From a virus, in IMG/VR virus record IMGVR_UViG_3300046000_006837, positions 1 through 59,299 of that record: a DNA stretch of 59,299 nt; one strand, written 5' to 3'. Numbering within the stretch: position 1 is the first letter of the stretch; every line of letters begins with the position of its first letter. The position numbers and the translations under genes were made by a program. Below the pieces are notes generated by a model that saw nothing but the letters and a program-made list of their open reading frames with translations, did not search any database and was not told the origin of the DNA. Shown one piece after another: positions 14,227 to 21,213 of the stretch.

Positions 14227-14263
14227 GGGGATTTGGTTTTCTCAATTATCCCCCCTATATTTG
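14227..14263 (+). promoter_or_regulatory. Promoter with G-run/C-run dyad
   Basis: GGGGAT (14227-14232) and ATCCCC (14248-14253) precede box TATATTTG (14256-14263). It drives the FISUMP gene at 14295. Confidence 0.75.
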
Positions 14264-14294
14264 CACTATATTCTTTACCACTAAACTAAAAAAA

Positions 14295-15020
14295 ATGGGC
14301 GACCAAAAAATTAAGATTGTAGAAGATTTTGTATGGCTATTGATTACCGACAAAGCTAAGGAAGTTTACCAGTCGGGTTTATTTGATGGTTCTATCTGTG
14401 CGCTACATGATGACGGTAGCGAGAGTTTATGTGATACCTACGAAGACCTTACCGAAGCATTAGAGAGAGGTCTTGAAATCGGAATAGAGGTTGGCCATAT
14501 AACCAAACCAAAACCTAAAGAAGTAGAATGGTATAATACCCTATACAATTTAGATGTTACGACCTTCAGGAACTTAGACCCTATCATGGAAGCTAAGACA
14601 GATGAGGAGTGGATTAAGGCAGGAGAACAGGGCATTCCAGCTTGGTGCTACTACGACAATGACCCAGCGAACAACGAACTATTTGGCAAGCTATATAATT
14701 GGCATGCGGTAAATGATAAGAGAGGACTTGCACCCGAAGGATTTAGAATTCCAACCATAGAGGAGTTAGATAACTTATATATTAGCCCAGGTTATTTGTA
14801 TCCGTCAGGGTCTCGTACTCATGAGAAAACCAGTTATGGGAAGTACTTTAATAGCTTTGATGCTATTAGAGAAATGGGGTTCTTTTGGAGTTCTACGGAA
14901 GATGATATTGATAGAAATTTTGCTTGGTACAGATACTTTACGAATCACCCTGATAACAATGCGGGCATAGATGTAAATCATAAGTCAATGGGTGCATCGG
15001 TTATCTGCATCAAAGATTAA
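14295..15020 (+). CDS. FISUMP (Fibrobacter succinogenes major paralogous) domain protein (241 aa)
   Basis: Residues about 115-241 carry the FISUMP pattern: GKLYNWHAVNDKRGLAPEGF with RIPT (131-154), GFFWSSTE (near 196) and the terminal SVICIKD. In Bacteroidota and Fibrobacteres this domain occurs in secreted surface proteins. Here no signal peptide is present. Instead there is an N-terminal domain of about 75 residues of unknown type (FVWLLITDKAKEVYQSGLFD). The upstream in-frame ATG at 14223 overlaps the promoter, so the ATG at 14295 is used. Confidence 0.85.
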   Translation: MGDQKIKIVEDFVWLLITDKAKEVYQSGLFDGSICALHDDGSESLCDTYEDLTEALERGLEIGIEVGHITKPKPKEVEWYNTLYNLDVTTFRNLDPIMEAKTDEEWIKAGEQGIPAWCYYDNDPANNELFGKLYNWHAVNDKRGLAPEGFRIPTIEELDNLYISPGYLYPSGSRTHEKTSYGKYFNSFDAIREMGFFWSSTEDDIDRNFAWYRYFTNHPDNNAGIDVNHKSMGASVICIKD

Positions 15021-15034
15021 CATAATCTTAACAT

Positions 15035-15073
15035 GGGGGGATTTGGTTTTCTCGAATATCCCCCCTATATTTG
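15035..15073 (+). promoter_or_regulatory. Promoter with G-run/C-run dyad
   Basis: GGGGGGAT (15035-15042) and ATCCCCCC (15058-15065) abut box TATATTTG (15066-15073). It drives the gene at 15105. Confidence 0.8.
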
Positions 15074-15104
15074 CATCATATTATTCACCACTTTAAAAAA
15101 CAAC

Positions 15105-15317
15105 ATGAGAAATAGTAAAGAATGGATAGCTGTCTTAAATGGCACAAGGATTGATTCTAATGGGTTCTATTGCAGTGAGTTCTTTCGTAGGACATGTGTT
15201 ACCTCCTACAATAAGAAAGAAGCTGTACGATTACTCTCGAAGGCTAAGATGCACTACTTCGGTACTTATAAGATTCCCAAGGAAGTTAGGATGAGGACAG
15301 GCATCATTTCTAATTAA
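15105..15317 (+). CDS. Small basic protein, tandem paralogue A (70 aa)
   Basis: MRNSKEWIAVLNGTRIDSNG start, then CVTSYNKKEA-RLLSKAKMHYFGTYKI. It is nearly identical to the following gene but carries a few extra residues (SEFFRRT) near position 24. No family recognised. Gene plus promoter form a tandem duplication. Confidence 0.75.
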   Translation: MRNSKEWIAVLNGTRIDSNGFYCSEFFRRTCVTSYNKKEAVRLLSKAKMHYFGTYKIPKEVRMRTGIISN

Positions 15318-15331
15318 CAAAATATTAACAT

Positions 15332-15370
15332 GGGGGGATTTGGTTTTCTCGAATATCCCCCCTATATTTG
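15332..15370 (+). promoter_or_regulatory. Promoter with G-run/C-run dyad
   Basis: GGGGGGAT (15332-15339) and ATCCCCCC (15355-15362) abut box TATATTTG (15363-15370). Duplicate of the promoter at 15035. Confidence 0.8.
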
Positions 15371-15400
15371 CATCATATTATTCATCACTTAAAAAACAAC

Positions 15401-15601
15401 ATGAGAAATAGTAAAGAATGGATAGCTGTCTTAAATGGCACAAGGATTGATTCTAATGGGTTCTACTGTGGTGCGGCCTGTGTTACCTCATACAATAAGA
15501 AAGAGGCCATACGATTACTCTCTAAGGCTAAGATGCATTACTTCGGTACCTATAAGATTAGTAAGGAAGTTAGAAGGAATACAAACATCTACGCTAATTA
15601 A
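15401..15601 (+). CDS. Small basic protein, tandem paralogue B (66 aa)
   Basis: Second copy of the 15105 gene, identical over the first 20 residues and over most of the KEA-RLLSKAKMHYFGTYKI block, with a shortened middle (CGAACVTS). Probably a recent duplication. Function unknown. Confidence 0.75.
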   Translation: MRNSKEWIAVLNGTRIDSNGFYCGAACVTSYNKKEAIRLLSKAKMHYFGTYKISKEVRRNTNIYAN

Positions 15602-15623
15602 CAAAACTTTAACATGAGGGGTA

Positions 15624-15654
15624 TTGTATATATCATGTAAGCTCCTTATCTTTG
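15624..15654 (+). promoter_or_regulatory. Promoter
   Basis: TTG (within gtattgtata) lies about 20 bp before box TATCTTTG (15647-15654). The dyad seen in neighbouring promoters is degenerate here. It drives the acidic genes 15688-16535. Confidence 0.7.
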
Positions 15655-15687
15655 TATCATATTAATAATCACTTTAAATTTTAAATC

Positions 15688-15918
15688 ATGCAGTTAGATA
15701 AAGTAATGTTGGATAAATTGGAATCTTGGTTTGAGACCTATAATCCTGATAGTATGTTATTAAATTTTGATATAGATGAAGAGGAGGATGAGTTGATGTA
15801 TAAAGATTATCAAGAGTTAATGGAGTTACTGGAGAGAGCTAAGAAGAATGAGTTAACAGATGATGATAAAGATGTTATAGAATTCCATTTAGATTGTATT
15901 GCAAATGATGAAGATTAA
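15688..15918 (+). CDS. Acidic hypothetical protein (76 aa)
   Basis: Strongly acidic, with FDIDEEEDELMYKDY and a C-terminal helix. Probably soluble; its charge pattern would fit a DNA mimic, though that is speculation. First of three consecutive acidic genes behind one promoter. Confidence 0.7.
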   Translation: MQLDKVMLDKLESWFETYNPDSMLLNFDIDEEEDELMYKDYQELMELLERAKKNELTDDDKDVIEFHLDCIANDED

Positions 15919-15948
15919 TTTTTAGTCACCGCGAAAAACTTAAAAAAA

Positions 15949-16218
15949 ATGTCAGTATTCAAGTATTTAGAAGATTTTCTTCCAGGGAGAGACCCAAACA
16001 ATTTTGTATTCACTGTGTTAGAACCTCTATATAATGAAGAATTTACATGGGATATATTAGATATCCTTGATGAAATAAATAGAGACAGGTTAGCTGATTG
16101 GACTGACTACTCAAAGGATGATTGGTTTGATGGTTGGTCGGAATGGTGTGAGGGTGATGTCTATAAAATTCTCTCCATAGAAGACAAGGGAGATATAATA
16201 CACAAACCTTTCATGTAG
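15949..16218 (+). CDS. Acidic Trp-rich protein, paralogue A (89 aa)
   Basis: FKYLEDFLPGRDPNNFVFTV start, then WDILDILDEINRDR and DWTDYSKDDWFDGWSEWCEG. Very acidic with six or more Trp. Paralogue of the next gene; both follow the same leader ttagtcacc-ggaaaaact. The charge could fit a DNA-mimic or anti-restriction role, but nothing in the sequence proves it. Confidence 0.75.
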   Translation: MSVFKYLEDFLPGRDPNNFVFTVLEPLYNEEFTWDILDILDEINRDRLADWTDYSKDDWFDGWSEWCEGDVYKILSIEDKGDIIHKPFM

Positions 16219-16253
16219 ATAAATTATTAGTCACCAGGAAAAACTTAAAAAAA

Positions 16254-16535
16254 ATGTTAGTATTCAAGTATTTAGAAGATTTCTTACCAGGCAGACCTGT
16301 CGATGATTTTGTGTTCACAGTGTTTGATAAGCACAGCGATGAAGAACTTATATGGGATATACTAGATGTCCTTGACGAAATAAACAGAGATAGGACTGCG
16401 GATTGGATTGACTACACGGAAGATAATTGGTTTGATGGTTGGGCTTCATGGTGTGAGGATGATGCGTACACAATACTATCAATAGAGGATAGGGGAGATA
16501 AAGTGAACAAACCTTTCCTATCTATGCACATGTAG
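16254..16535 (+). CDS. Acidic Trp-rich protein, paralogue B (93 aa)
   Basis: Second copy of the preceding gene with the same FKYLEDFLPGR start and the DWFDGW-WCED block, diverged in the middle. The stop at 16535 lies 7 nt before tRNA-like element 2. Confidence 0.75.
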   Translation: MLVFKYLEDFLPGRPVDDFVFTVFDKHSDEELIWDILDVLDEINRDRTADWIDYTEDNWFDGWASWCEDDAYTILSIEDRGDKVNKPFLSMHM

Positions 16536-16542
16536 ATAAAAT

Positions 16543-16675
16543 AGCAAGGTGGCGTAATTGGTAGACGCATATATGGTGTAAGTGAATCTAACTCGCGAGG
16601 TAGTTGAGCGGAGAATAAAGCACCAGATAGATGAAGTTACTTATCATCATGCAGGTTCGAATCCTGCCCTTGCTA
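16543..16675 (+). tRNA. tRNA-like element 2, expanded (about 133 nt), no anticodon assigned
   Basis: Acceptor AGCAAGG (16543-16549) pairs with CCTTGCT (16668-16674), then A. The D arm is of the GCGT-AATTGGTAG-ACGC (Leu-like) type. T arm GCAGG-TTCGAAT-CCTGC. The middle offers TGGTG (16574-16578)/CACCA (16621-16625) around 42 nt, and GATGA (16630-16634)/TCATC (16644-16648) just before the T arm. Alternatively TAAGT (16579-16583) with ACTTA (16639-16643) plus GATGA/TCATC gives a pseudoknot. No 7-nt anticodon loop adjoins the D arm. It ends 14 nt before the next ATG. Confidence 0.6.
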
Positions 16676-16689
16676 CTAAAATTGTAATT

Positions 16690-16866
16690 ATGGAAATAGC
16701 AATGATTGTAGGATGGGTATTTTTAATATCGAGTTGGACAATACCATCTTTTATTAAAGATGTACCTATTAAAGACGTATCTAAAAGAAGATTTGTAGGA
16801 CTAATGTTATCAACTTTAGCAACAGGTGTTTTTATAGGTCATGGATTATCTTTATTATTTAGTTAA
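16690..16866 (+). CDS. Small two-pass membrane protein (58 aa)
   Basis: Hydrophobic residues 1-20 (EIAMIVGWVFLISSWTIPSF) and about 36-58 flank a short basic loop, so two membrane segments are inferred. The frame is open leftward through the tRNA-like element, but the ATG at 16690 right after it is the credible start. Confidence 0.7.
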   Translation: MEIAMIVGWVFLISSWTIPSFIKDVPIKDVSKRRFVGLMLSTLATGVFIGHGLSLLFS

Positions 16867-16879
16867 TTTAAAATTAATT

Positions 16880-16953
16880 AGCAAGGTAGCGTAACGGTAA
16901 CGCAATGAACAGGGAAGGCTGCATAGATACAGGTTCGAATCCTGTCCTTGCTA
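16880..16953 (+). tRNA. tRNA-like element 3 (74 nt), no valid anticodon loop
   Basis: Acceptor AGCAAGG (16880-16886) with CCTTGCT (16946-16952), D arm GCGT-AACGGTA-ACGC and T arm ACAGG-TTCGAAT-CCTGT are all intact, and the length is normal for a tRNA. However, the anticodon region can only pair as ATG..CAT with CAG-GGAAGG-CTG inside, the loop has no T at position 33, and the stem is interrupted. It ends 15 nt before the next ATG. Confidence 0.6.
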
Positions 16954-16968
16954 CAAAAAAATAATAAC

Positions 16969-17145
16969 ATGAGCTACGAACCAAAGTATATTGAGCAGCC
17001 AGTTGTGAGCGTGCATGATTCAGGTGAGCAGGGACCTATGCTTGTAATCCACAGTTACATCAACCAGAAGGGTAAGATGATTCTAAGCAAAGACGAAGCA
17101 TCCCTGCTGTTTCTAGAGTTGTATAAATTCATTCAAAACAACTAA
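16969..17145 (+). CDS. Small hypothetical protein (58 aa)
   Basis: Soluble, with the pattern VVSVHDSGEQGPMLVIHSYI and a helical end. No family recognised. Its stop is followed immediately by the start of the epimerase gene at 17147. Confidence 0.65.
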   Translation: MSYEPKYIEQPVVSVHDSGEQGPMLVIHSYINQKGKMILSKDEASLLFLELYKFIQNN

Positions 17146-17146
17146 C

Positions 17147-18154
17147 ATGAAAGTATTAATAACGGGTGTCGCAGGATTCATTGGCAGTCATCTAGCGCAT
17201 TCTATGTTAACCCAATGCCACAAAGTGATAGGTGTGGACTTCTTTGATGGAGGCGATACTCAGTTATTAAAAAAGATGAGGTTGGATGATATATGGAACA
17301 ATCGCCAGGATGGAAAAGGTATTGGCTGCTACGAATTGGACATAACAGAAAAGTGGAAGGTAGATTTTCTATTCTCCATACACAAGTTTGACATAGTAGT
17401 GAACTTAGCAGGACAGGCCGGAGTTAGAGCCAGCGTCAAGGATCCGGATCTATTTGCCCGATCAAACGTTCAAGGATTCTTAAACATTATAGAAGCATGT
17501 AAGAAATATGAAGTAAAGCATTTAGTGTATGCATCTAGTTCAAGTGTATATGGAATGGGTAGTAACATGGATATGGCATTTAGTACAGATGATAGAACAG
17601 ATGGGCCGGTATCCTTTTATGCAGCGACTAAGAAGATGAATGAATTGACGGCACATGTATATAGTCATTTGTTCAACATGCGTACTACAGGTCTTAGATT
17701 CTTTACAGTGTATGGTCCATGGGGTAGACCGGATATGATGGTTTATAAATTTACATATAACATCCATAATAACATTCCTATTGACATTTATAATCATGGA
17801 GAGATGTTTAGAGAATTTACTTACATTGATGATATTATTGATGGGATTAATATTGTGATTAAAAATGAAACGGATGTCAAGTACATGTTATATAATGTAG
17901 GGAGCAATGAGAGTATTAAGATTTTAGATTTCATTGATGTTCTGGAGGAGGAGATTGGAAAGAAGGCCCGCCGGAATTTAGAACGGATGCAAGATGGAGA
18001 CGTTTACTTCACTGCGTCCGACGTATCACCTCTAAGAAGATTGGGATACGAACCGAAAGTAAAATACAGAGAAGGGATCAGACGGTTTTTAAAATGGTAT
18101 GATTCAATAGACAATATAGAACACCGGACTATAATGGAACAGACCGGTGTGTAA
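17147..18154 (+). CDS. NAD-dependent sugar epimerase, UDP-glucuronate 4-epimerase-like (335 aa)
   Basis: Extended SDR family. NAD-binding motif GVAGFIG (7-13), acidic D31 after strand 2, SSSSVYG (about 130-136) and catalytic YAATK (Y158, K162). The blocks GVRASVKDP and LRFFTVYGPWGRPDMM are typical of UDP-glucuronate/UDP-GlcNAc 4-epimerases such as those making capsule sugars. Full length. In a phage it could supply a modified nucleotide sugar for virion or DNA glycosylation or alter host surface sugars; glycosyltransferases lie at 50-56 kb. Confidence 0.9.
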   Translation: MKVLITGVAGFIGSHLAHSMLTQCHKVIGVDFFDGGDTQLLKKMRLDDIWNNRQDGKGIGCYELDITEKWKVDFLFSIHKFDIVVNLAGQAGVRASVKDPDLFARSNVQGFLNIIEACKKYEVKHLVYASSSSVYGMGSNMDMAFSTDDRTDGPVSFYAATKKMNELTAHVYSHLFNMRTTGLRFFTVYGPWGRPDMMVYKFTYNIHNNIPIDIYNHGEMFREFTYIDDIIDGINIVIKNETDVKYMLYNVGSNESIKILDFIDVLEEEIGKKARRNLERMQDGDVYFTASDVSPLRRLGYEPKVKYREGIRRFLKWYDSIDNIEHRTIMEQTGV

Positions 18155-18186
18155 GAGCAAAGTTTAAGTGGTGTATATAGAAGGTG

Positions 18187-18225
18187 GGCTCTGGCCTCCC
18201 CGGTTATCCTACCTTCCTTTTTAAA
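18187..18225 (+). terminator. Hairpin terminator
   Basis: GAAGGT-GGG and CCT-ACCTTC arms enclose a C/G-rich loop and are followed by ctttttaaaa. It lies after the epimerase gene. Confidence 0.7.
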
Positions 18226-18242
18226 ACAAACAAATCAATTAT

Positions 18243-18590
18243 ATGAGATCAATCCTTTCAACCTTTTTACTCTTAGGAGTGTTTTATTCTTATGGCCAAG
18301 AACCGATTAACTGTGTAATAAACAACACCGTTCTATTCGAAAGCCTATTGCCTGATCAAGATAAGTTCGAGTACGTTATCGTGGACCGAAGCACAGACCT
18401 AATAGACGGTATCAATCACATGCTAATGTTCGTGTTACCGCAAAGGAACAACCGGGTTGTATCTTTCCGGGGAGAAGAGCGAGAGGTCATCTACAACCCG
18501 AAGAAGAGACGGTACATCTTTGACGGGGGCACATACAAGACCTACCCGGATCTACTCTCGGCGGTAAAGTTCTTTTTATTAACCAATTAA
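18243..18590 (+). CDS. Secreted hypothetical protein (115 aa)
   Basis: Clear Sec signal peptide (MRSILSTFLLLGVFYSYGQ, cleavage likely before or after Q19). The mature part of about 96 residues is mixed alpha/beta and basic near KKRRYIFDGGTYKTYPDL. Base use is richer in CGG/ACG codons than in the cassette region, suggesting a different origin. No family recognised. Confidence 0.75.
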   Translation: MRSILSTFLLLGVFYSYGQEPINCVINNTVLFESLLPDQDKFEYVIVDRSTDLIDGINHMLMFVLPQRNNRVVSFRGEEREVIYNPKKRRYIFDGGTYKTYPDLLSAVKFFLLTN

Positions 18591-18602
18591 AACATTTCTT
18601 AC

Positions 18603-19013
18603 ATGTCCAAAAAATTAAATACAACGGATCTTATACCATTAGATTCATTATCATTAGGAGAGCCATTAGATAATAAGATGGAAATATTCAATAACGTTAT
18701 TACATCTATTAAAACATTTCCAGATTCAAATTATCTATGTTGTGCTTACTTGCTTATAGAAGATCCGGAAGATGAAACAAATGTATTCTTCTTTCCATTG
18801 TTTGAAGATGATGATAAAAACATGCAGGCATTCTTATTGAAAACGGAAGATGATACAAAAGTATTTTTAGATTACATGAAGAAAGTATCTGAAAATGTAA
18901 AAGTTCCAAAGTTAAAAGAATTCATAGATGAGATAAATCATGAGATTAAAATAGATTCTGAAAGAGGAAAATATTATAAATCATGTAAAGGAATATTAAC
19001 CCTACCTGCATAA
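18603..19013 (+). CDS. Acidic hypothetical protein (136 aa)
   Basis: Soluble. Central strands LCCAYLLIEDPEDETNVFFF are followed by an acidic loop and a helical C-terminus ending with CKGILTLPA. No family recognised. It starts 12 nt after the secreted protein gene, probably in the same transcript. Confidence 0.7.
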   Translation: MSKKLNTTDLIPLDSLSLGEPLDNKMEIFNNVITSIKTFPDSNYLCCAYLLIEDPEDETNVFFFPLFEDDDKNMQAFLLKTEDDTKVFLDYMKKVSENVKVPKLKEFIDEINHEIKIDSERGKYYKSCKGILTLPA

Positions 19014-19112
19014 ATTAATCGCCGGGCCTGGAAAATTGGCCCTGCGGAAAATTAAGGAACGGATTTGCATTAGAGCCCAAAAAAATATATGGAAAAAAAT
19101 ATTCGCCTGGGC

Positions 19113-19143
19113 TTGCATATATCAAAAGAATGTATTATCTTTG
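19113..19143 (+). promoter_or_regulatory. Promoter
   Basis: TTG (in gcttgcat) lies 20 bp before box TATCTTTG (19136-19143). It drives the overlapping genes 19165-20428. Confidence 0.75.
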
Positions 19144-19164
19144 CAGCATATTAAAATGATCAAC

Positions 19165-19509
19165 ATGGAGAATGAGAAAATAGAACGGCTGTTAAATAGA
19201 ACGGCAATCCTTATACAACAACGGAAAGAGTTAGAGGATAAAGAGAACGCACTTAAGAAAGAAGTACAGGAAGCATTAATAGAAGCAGATCTCTCAACGC
19301 TATCGACTTCAATGATATCGGTAATAAAAGTAACAAAGAAGTCCTTTACTTACTCTCCTGCAATTCAACTGCTGGAGAAAGAACTAAAGTTAAAGAAAAG
19401 CCAGGAAGAGATTTACGGCGCAGCAAAAGAAACGCTTAAGTCCCACTACATGTATACACTTAGTAAACAATTCGTAAAGGATGCTTATGACGACTTCGGA
19501 GATAATTAA
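19165..19509 (+). CDS. Coiled-coil protein, distant relative of the 1164/2636 products (114 aa)
   Basis: N-terminal charged helix (residues 1-42), a short strand pair (STSMISVIKVTKKSFTYSP), then a lysine-rich helix and an MYTLSK end. The same order of elements and several positions match the 99-aa paralogues at 1164 and 2636. The ATG at 19156 is an alternative start. The 3' end overlaps the next gene, suggesting translational coupling. Confidence 0.75.
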   Translation: MENEKIERLLNRTAILIQQRKELEDKENALKKEVQEALIEADLSTLSTSMISVIKVTKKSFTYSPAIQLLEKELKLKKSQEEIYGAAKETLKSHYMYTLSKQFVKDAYDDFGDN

Positions 19510-19789
19510 AGAACGATTCACCGACGCACTTTCTATTAGGTTGAACGGTGTTAGATACTGCGGTAAACGACTACAAACCGACGGAGTTGAATTATATGTT
19601 TTAACCGGTGACTTTAATCCGGTTCATAAACAATACATGGAGTACATGGCAATGGTCCACTCTCCAACCGGTAACATAAACATAGTAAGCATGGAAGAGA
19701 ACGGTAAGTTATTTCCTTGGATTACTTTGAACATGGCAAAACAGATCACAGAATTTATAAACATTAATAAAAAGGGTGCAGCCCATTAA
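19487..19789 (+). CDS. Hypothetical protein (100 aa)
   Basis: Overlaps the preceding gene by 23 nt. Alpha/beta appearance with KQYMEYMAMVHSPTGNINIV. An ATG two codons earlier (19481) is equally possible. It lies between the coiled-coil gene and the SSB-tailed gene, so a replication or recombination setting is inferred. No family recognised. Confidence 0.7.
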   Translation: MTTSEIIKERFTDALSIRLNGVRYCGKRLQTDGVELYVLTGDFNPVHKQYMEYMAMVHSPTGNINIVSMEENGKLFPWITLNMAKQITEFININKKGAAH

Positions 19790-19798
19790 TAAACTAAC

Positions 19799-20200
19799 AT
19801 GGAACAACAGAAGAGTAAAAAGTTTGTAGGTAACGGCAGACTAATCACAACAAAAGATTCGACCGGCTTTGGTATGAGTATATGTATCACAGACCTATTC
19901 GAATTATGTATGAAGGATCCGGAAGTATCTCAATTCATTTATGTGTCAGAGAAGACCGGTAAGAAGTATCTACCACTTATCGCATGGCCATTAAAAGAAG
20001 TAAGAGAAGAAGACAAGTTCCGGACCCACGCCATTAGCATAGACACTTATAAGAAGGATGAAGCTAAAGGACAGACAACCTACGCGGCAAAACCGAAGGC
20101 CGCACCGAAAGAGAATAAGTTTGATGATGTGTTTGAGAATGCATTTCCAACAGCACAGGCATCAACTTCAACAATAACGGACGACGACTTACCGTTTTAA
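19799..20200 (+). CDS. SSB-like protein with DDDLPF C-terminal tip (133 aa)
   Basis: The C-terminus ends TDDDLPF, the acidic tip by which bacterial and phage single-stranded DNA-binding proteins recruit replication and repair enzymes. A flexible linker rich in Ala, Pro, Lys and Thr (about residues 88-126) precedes it, and residues 8-70 could be a small OB-like beta domain (GNGRLITTKDSTGFGMSICI). A true OB-fold match was not shown, so it may be an SSB or another protein using the same tail. Confidence 0.7.
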   Translation: MEQQKSKKFVGNGRLITTKDSTGFGMSICITDLFELCMKDPEVSQFIYVSEKTGKKYLPLIAWPLKEVREEDKFRTHAISIDTYKKDEAKGQTTYAAKPKAAPKENKFDDVFENAFPTAQASTSTITDDDLPF

Positions 20201-20242
20201 TTTCACATGTTTTAATTTTCACATAACCATAATCTTTTTAAA

Positions 20243-20428
20243 ATGTTATCAACAACCGTTTTAATTTCGCTATCAGTTATTGCCGTTATCTTTATGATCA
20301 TGGGTTTAGTAATCCTATCCGACAGATCTAAAGTTGATTCTCCATGGGAAAAGAAAGTACCAGGAGCGTTACTAGTGTTCTCCGGATTAGCCCTATCCCT
20401 AGCATGTGTCATAGACGTACTTGGTTAA
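20243..20428 (+). CDS. Small two-pass membrane protein (61 aa)
   Basis: Hydrophobic segments at about residues 4-26 and 41-60 are joined by a charged loop (DRSKVDSPWEKKVP). Closed by the terminator at 20441. No family recognised. Confidence 0.7.
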   Translation: MLSTTVLISLSVIAVIFMIMGLVILSDRSKVDSPWEKKVPGALLVFSGLALSLACVIDVLG

Positions 20429-20440
20429 TGGTTGCATGTG

Positions 20441-20476
20441 AGAAGGGGGCTGGTGAAAGCCGGCCCCCTTTCTTTA
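20441..20476 (+). terminator. Strong terminator, possibly bidirectional
   Basis: AGAAGGGGGC and GCCCCCTTTCT arms enclose tggtgaaagccg, then ttatgtttct. The A-rich left flank would also give a T tail on the other strand. Confidence 0.85.
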
Positions 20477-20480
20477 TGTT

Positions 20481-20729
20481 TCTATCTCCCTGGTCACAAA
20501 AAGATCAACAAAAAATGTAAATGATTGATTGTCAATGGTATTTCAATTTCAAACATGTCAATTAGATCAAAAAGATGCATTTTATTCTATCTCCCTGGCC
20601 ACAAAAAGATCAAAAAAAACATAAAACGTTGACAATCAATGCTATTTTTTAACAACAATTCTTAAAAATGCACAGTAAAATGTCTAAAAAATGCACAAAA
20701 TGTCTAAAAATGTCTAAAAATTAATCAAA
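20481..20729. repeat. Repeat cluster, possible origin or control region
   Basis: Gene-free. Two 28-bp direct repeats starting TCTATCTCCCTGG lie at 20481-20508 and 20586-20613 (one mismatch). A perfect 11-bp inverted pair TTGATTGTCAA (20525-20535) and TTGACAATCAA (20629-20639) interleaves with them. Three copies of TGTCTAAAAA (20681, 20701, 20711) and two of AAAATGCACA follow. There is no TAnnTTTG box although a gene starts at 20730. Iteron-like order plus AT-richness fits an origin or a multi-site operator. Confidence 0.55.
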
Positions 20730-21092
20730 ATGGATAAAAAACCTAAGAAAAAGCTAGTATGGACCTCTACATTTGGTGGTTGTAGAGCTTATGAACATAC
20801 AATAATTTGGCATGATGTAAAGTCGGAAGTACCGGAAGATGCTGCAAGAAGTTACGATCTAGACATGAATGTAGATGGTTGTAAGTTATTGTTGTTAGTT
20901 GAGGTAAAAGAAGAAGGCGAAACATATCTTGAGCTAGAACAAGGATGGTATGATGCTAAGATAGATAGAAATAACATAGTAGTAGATAAAGACGTGGACG
21001 GAAGAATTATCGCCTACGCTTTTGAACAGGCCCTCGAACCGATAAGAGTATTTAATAGAACAGAAGAATATCAAACAAATGGAAGAAAATAA
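20730..21092 (+). CDS. Hypothetical protein (120 aa)
   Basis: Lysine-rich start (MDKKPKKKLVWTS), then a beta-rich acidic body (YDLDMNVDGCKLLLLVEVKEE). No family recognised. It begins directly after the repeat cluster, so it may be controlled by it; an origin-linked replication factor is possible but not shown. Confidence 0.7.
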   Translation: MDKKPKKKLVWTSTFGGCRAYEHTIIWHDVKSEVPEDAARSYDLDMNVDGCKLLLLVEVKEEGETYLELEQGWYDAKIDRNNIVVDKDVDGRIIAYAFEQALEPIRVFNRTEEYQTNGRK

Positions 21093-21213
21093 CGAACATT
21101 GGATATCTAAACTAACGGACAGACAGGTATACATCATATCTTTCATCCTAATAGTCACTCCAACACTCTTATATTATGGATTTAAATATGTGTTTAACAT
21201 GCTTTCCCATTAG
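21079..21213 (+). CDS. Small single-pass membrane protein (44 aa)
   Basis: Starts inside the end of the preceding gene (14-nt overlap). Polar N-terminus MEENNEHWISKLTDRQ, then one membrane segment (VYIISFILIVTPTLLYYGF) and a short tail. A small phage membrane protein of unknown role. Confidence 0.6.
   Translation: MEENNEHWISKLTDRQVYIISFILIVTPTLLYYGFKYVFNMLSH

Noticed and set aside
16582-16689. Upstream extension of the small membrane protein gene through tRNA-like element 2 (same at 30706 and 32687)
   Set aside because: The extension encodes the T-arm bases and has no start context; ATGs just after the elements match the pattern of the other genes.
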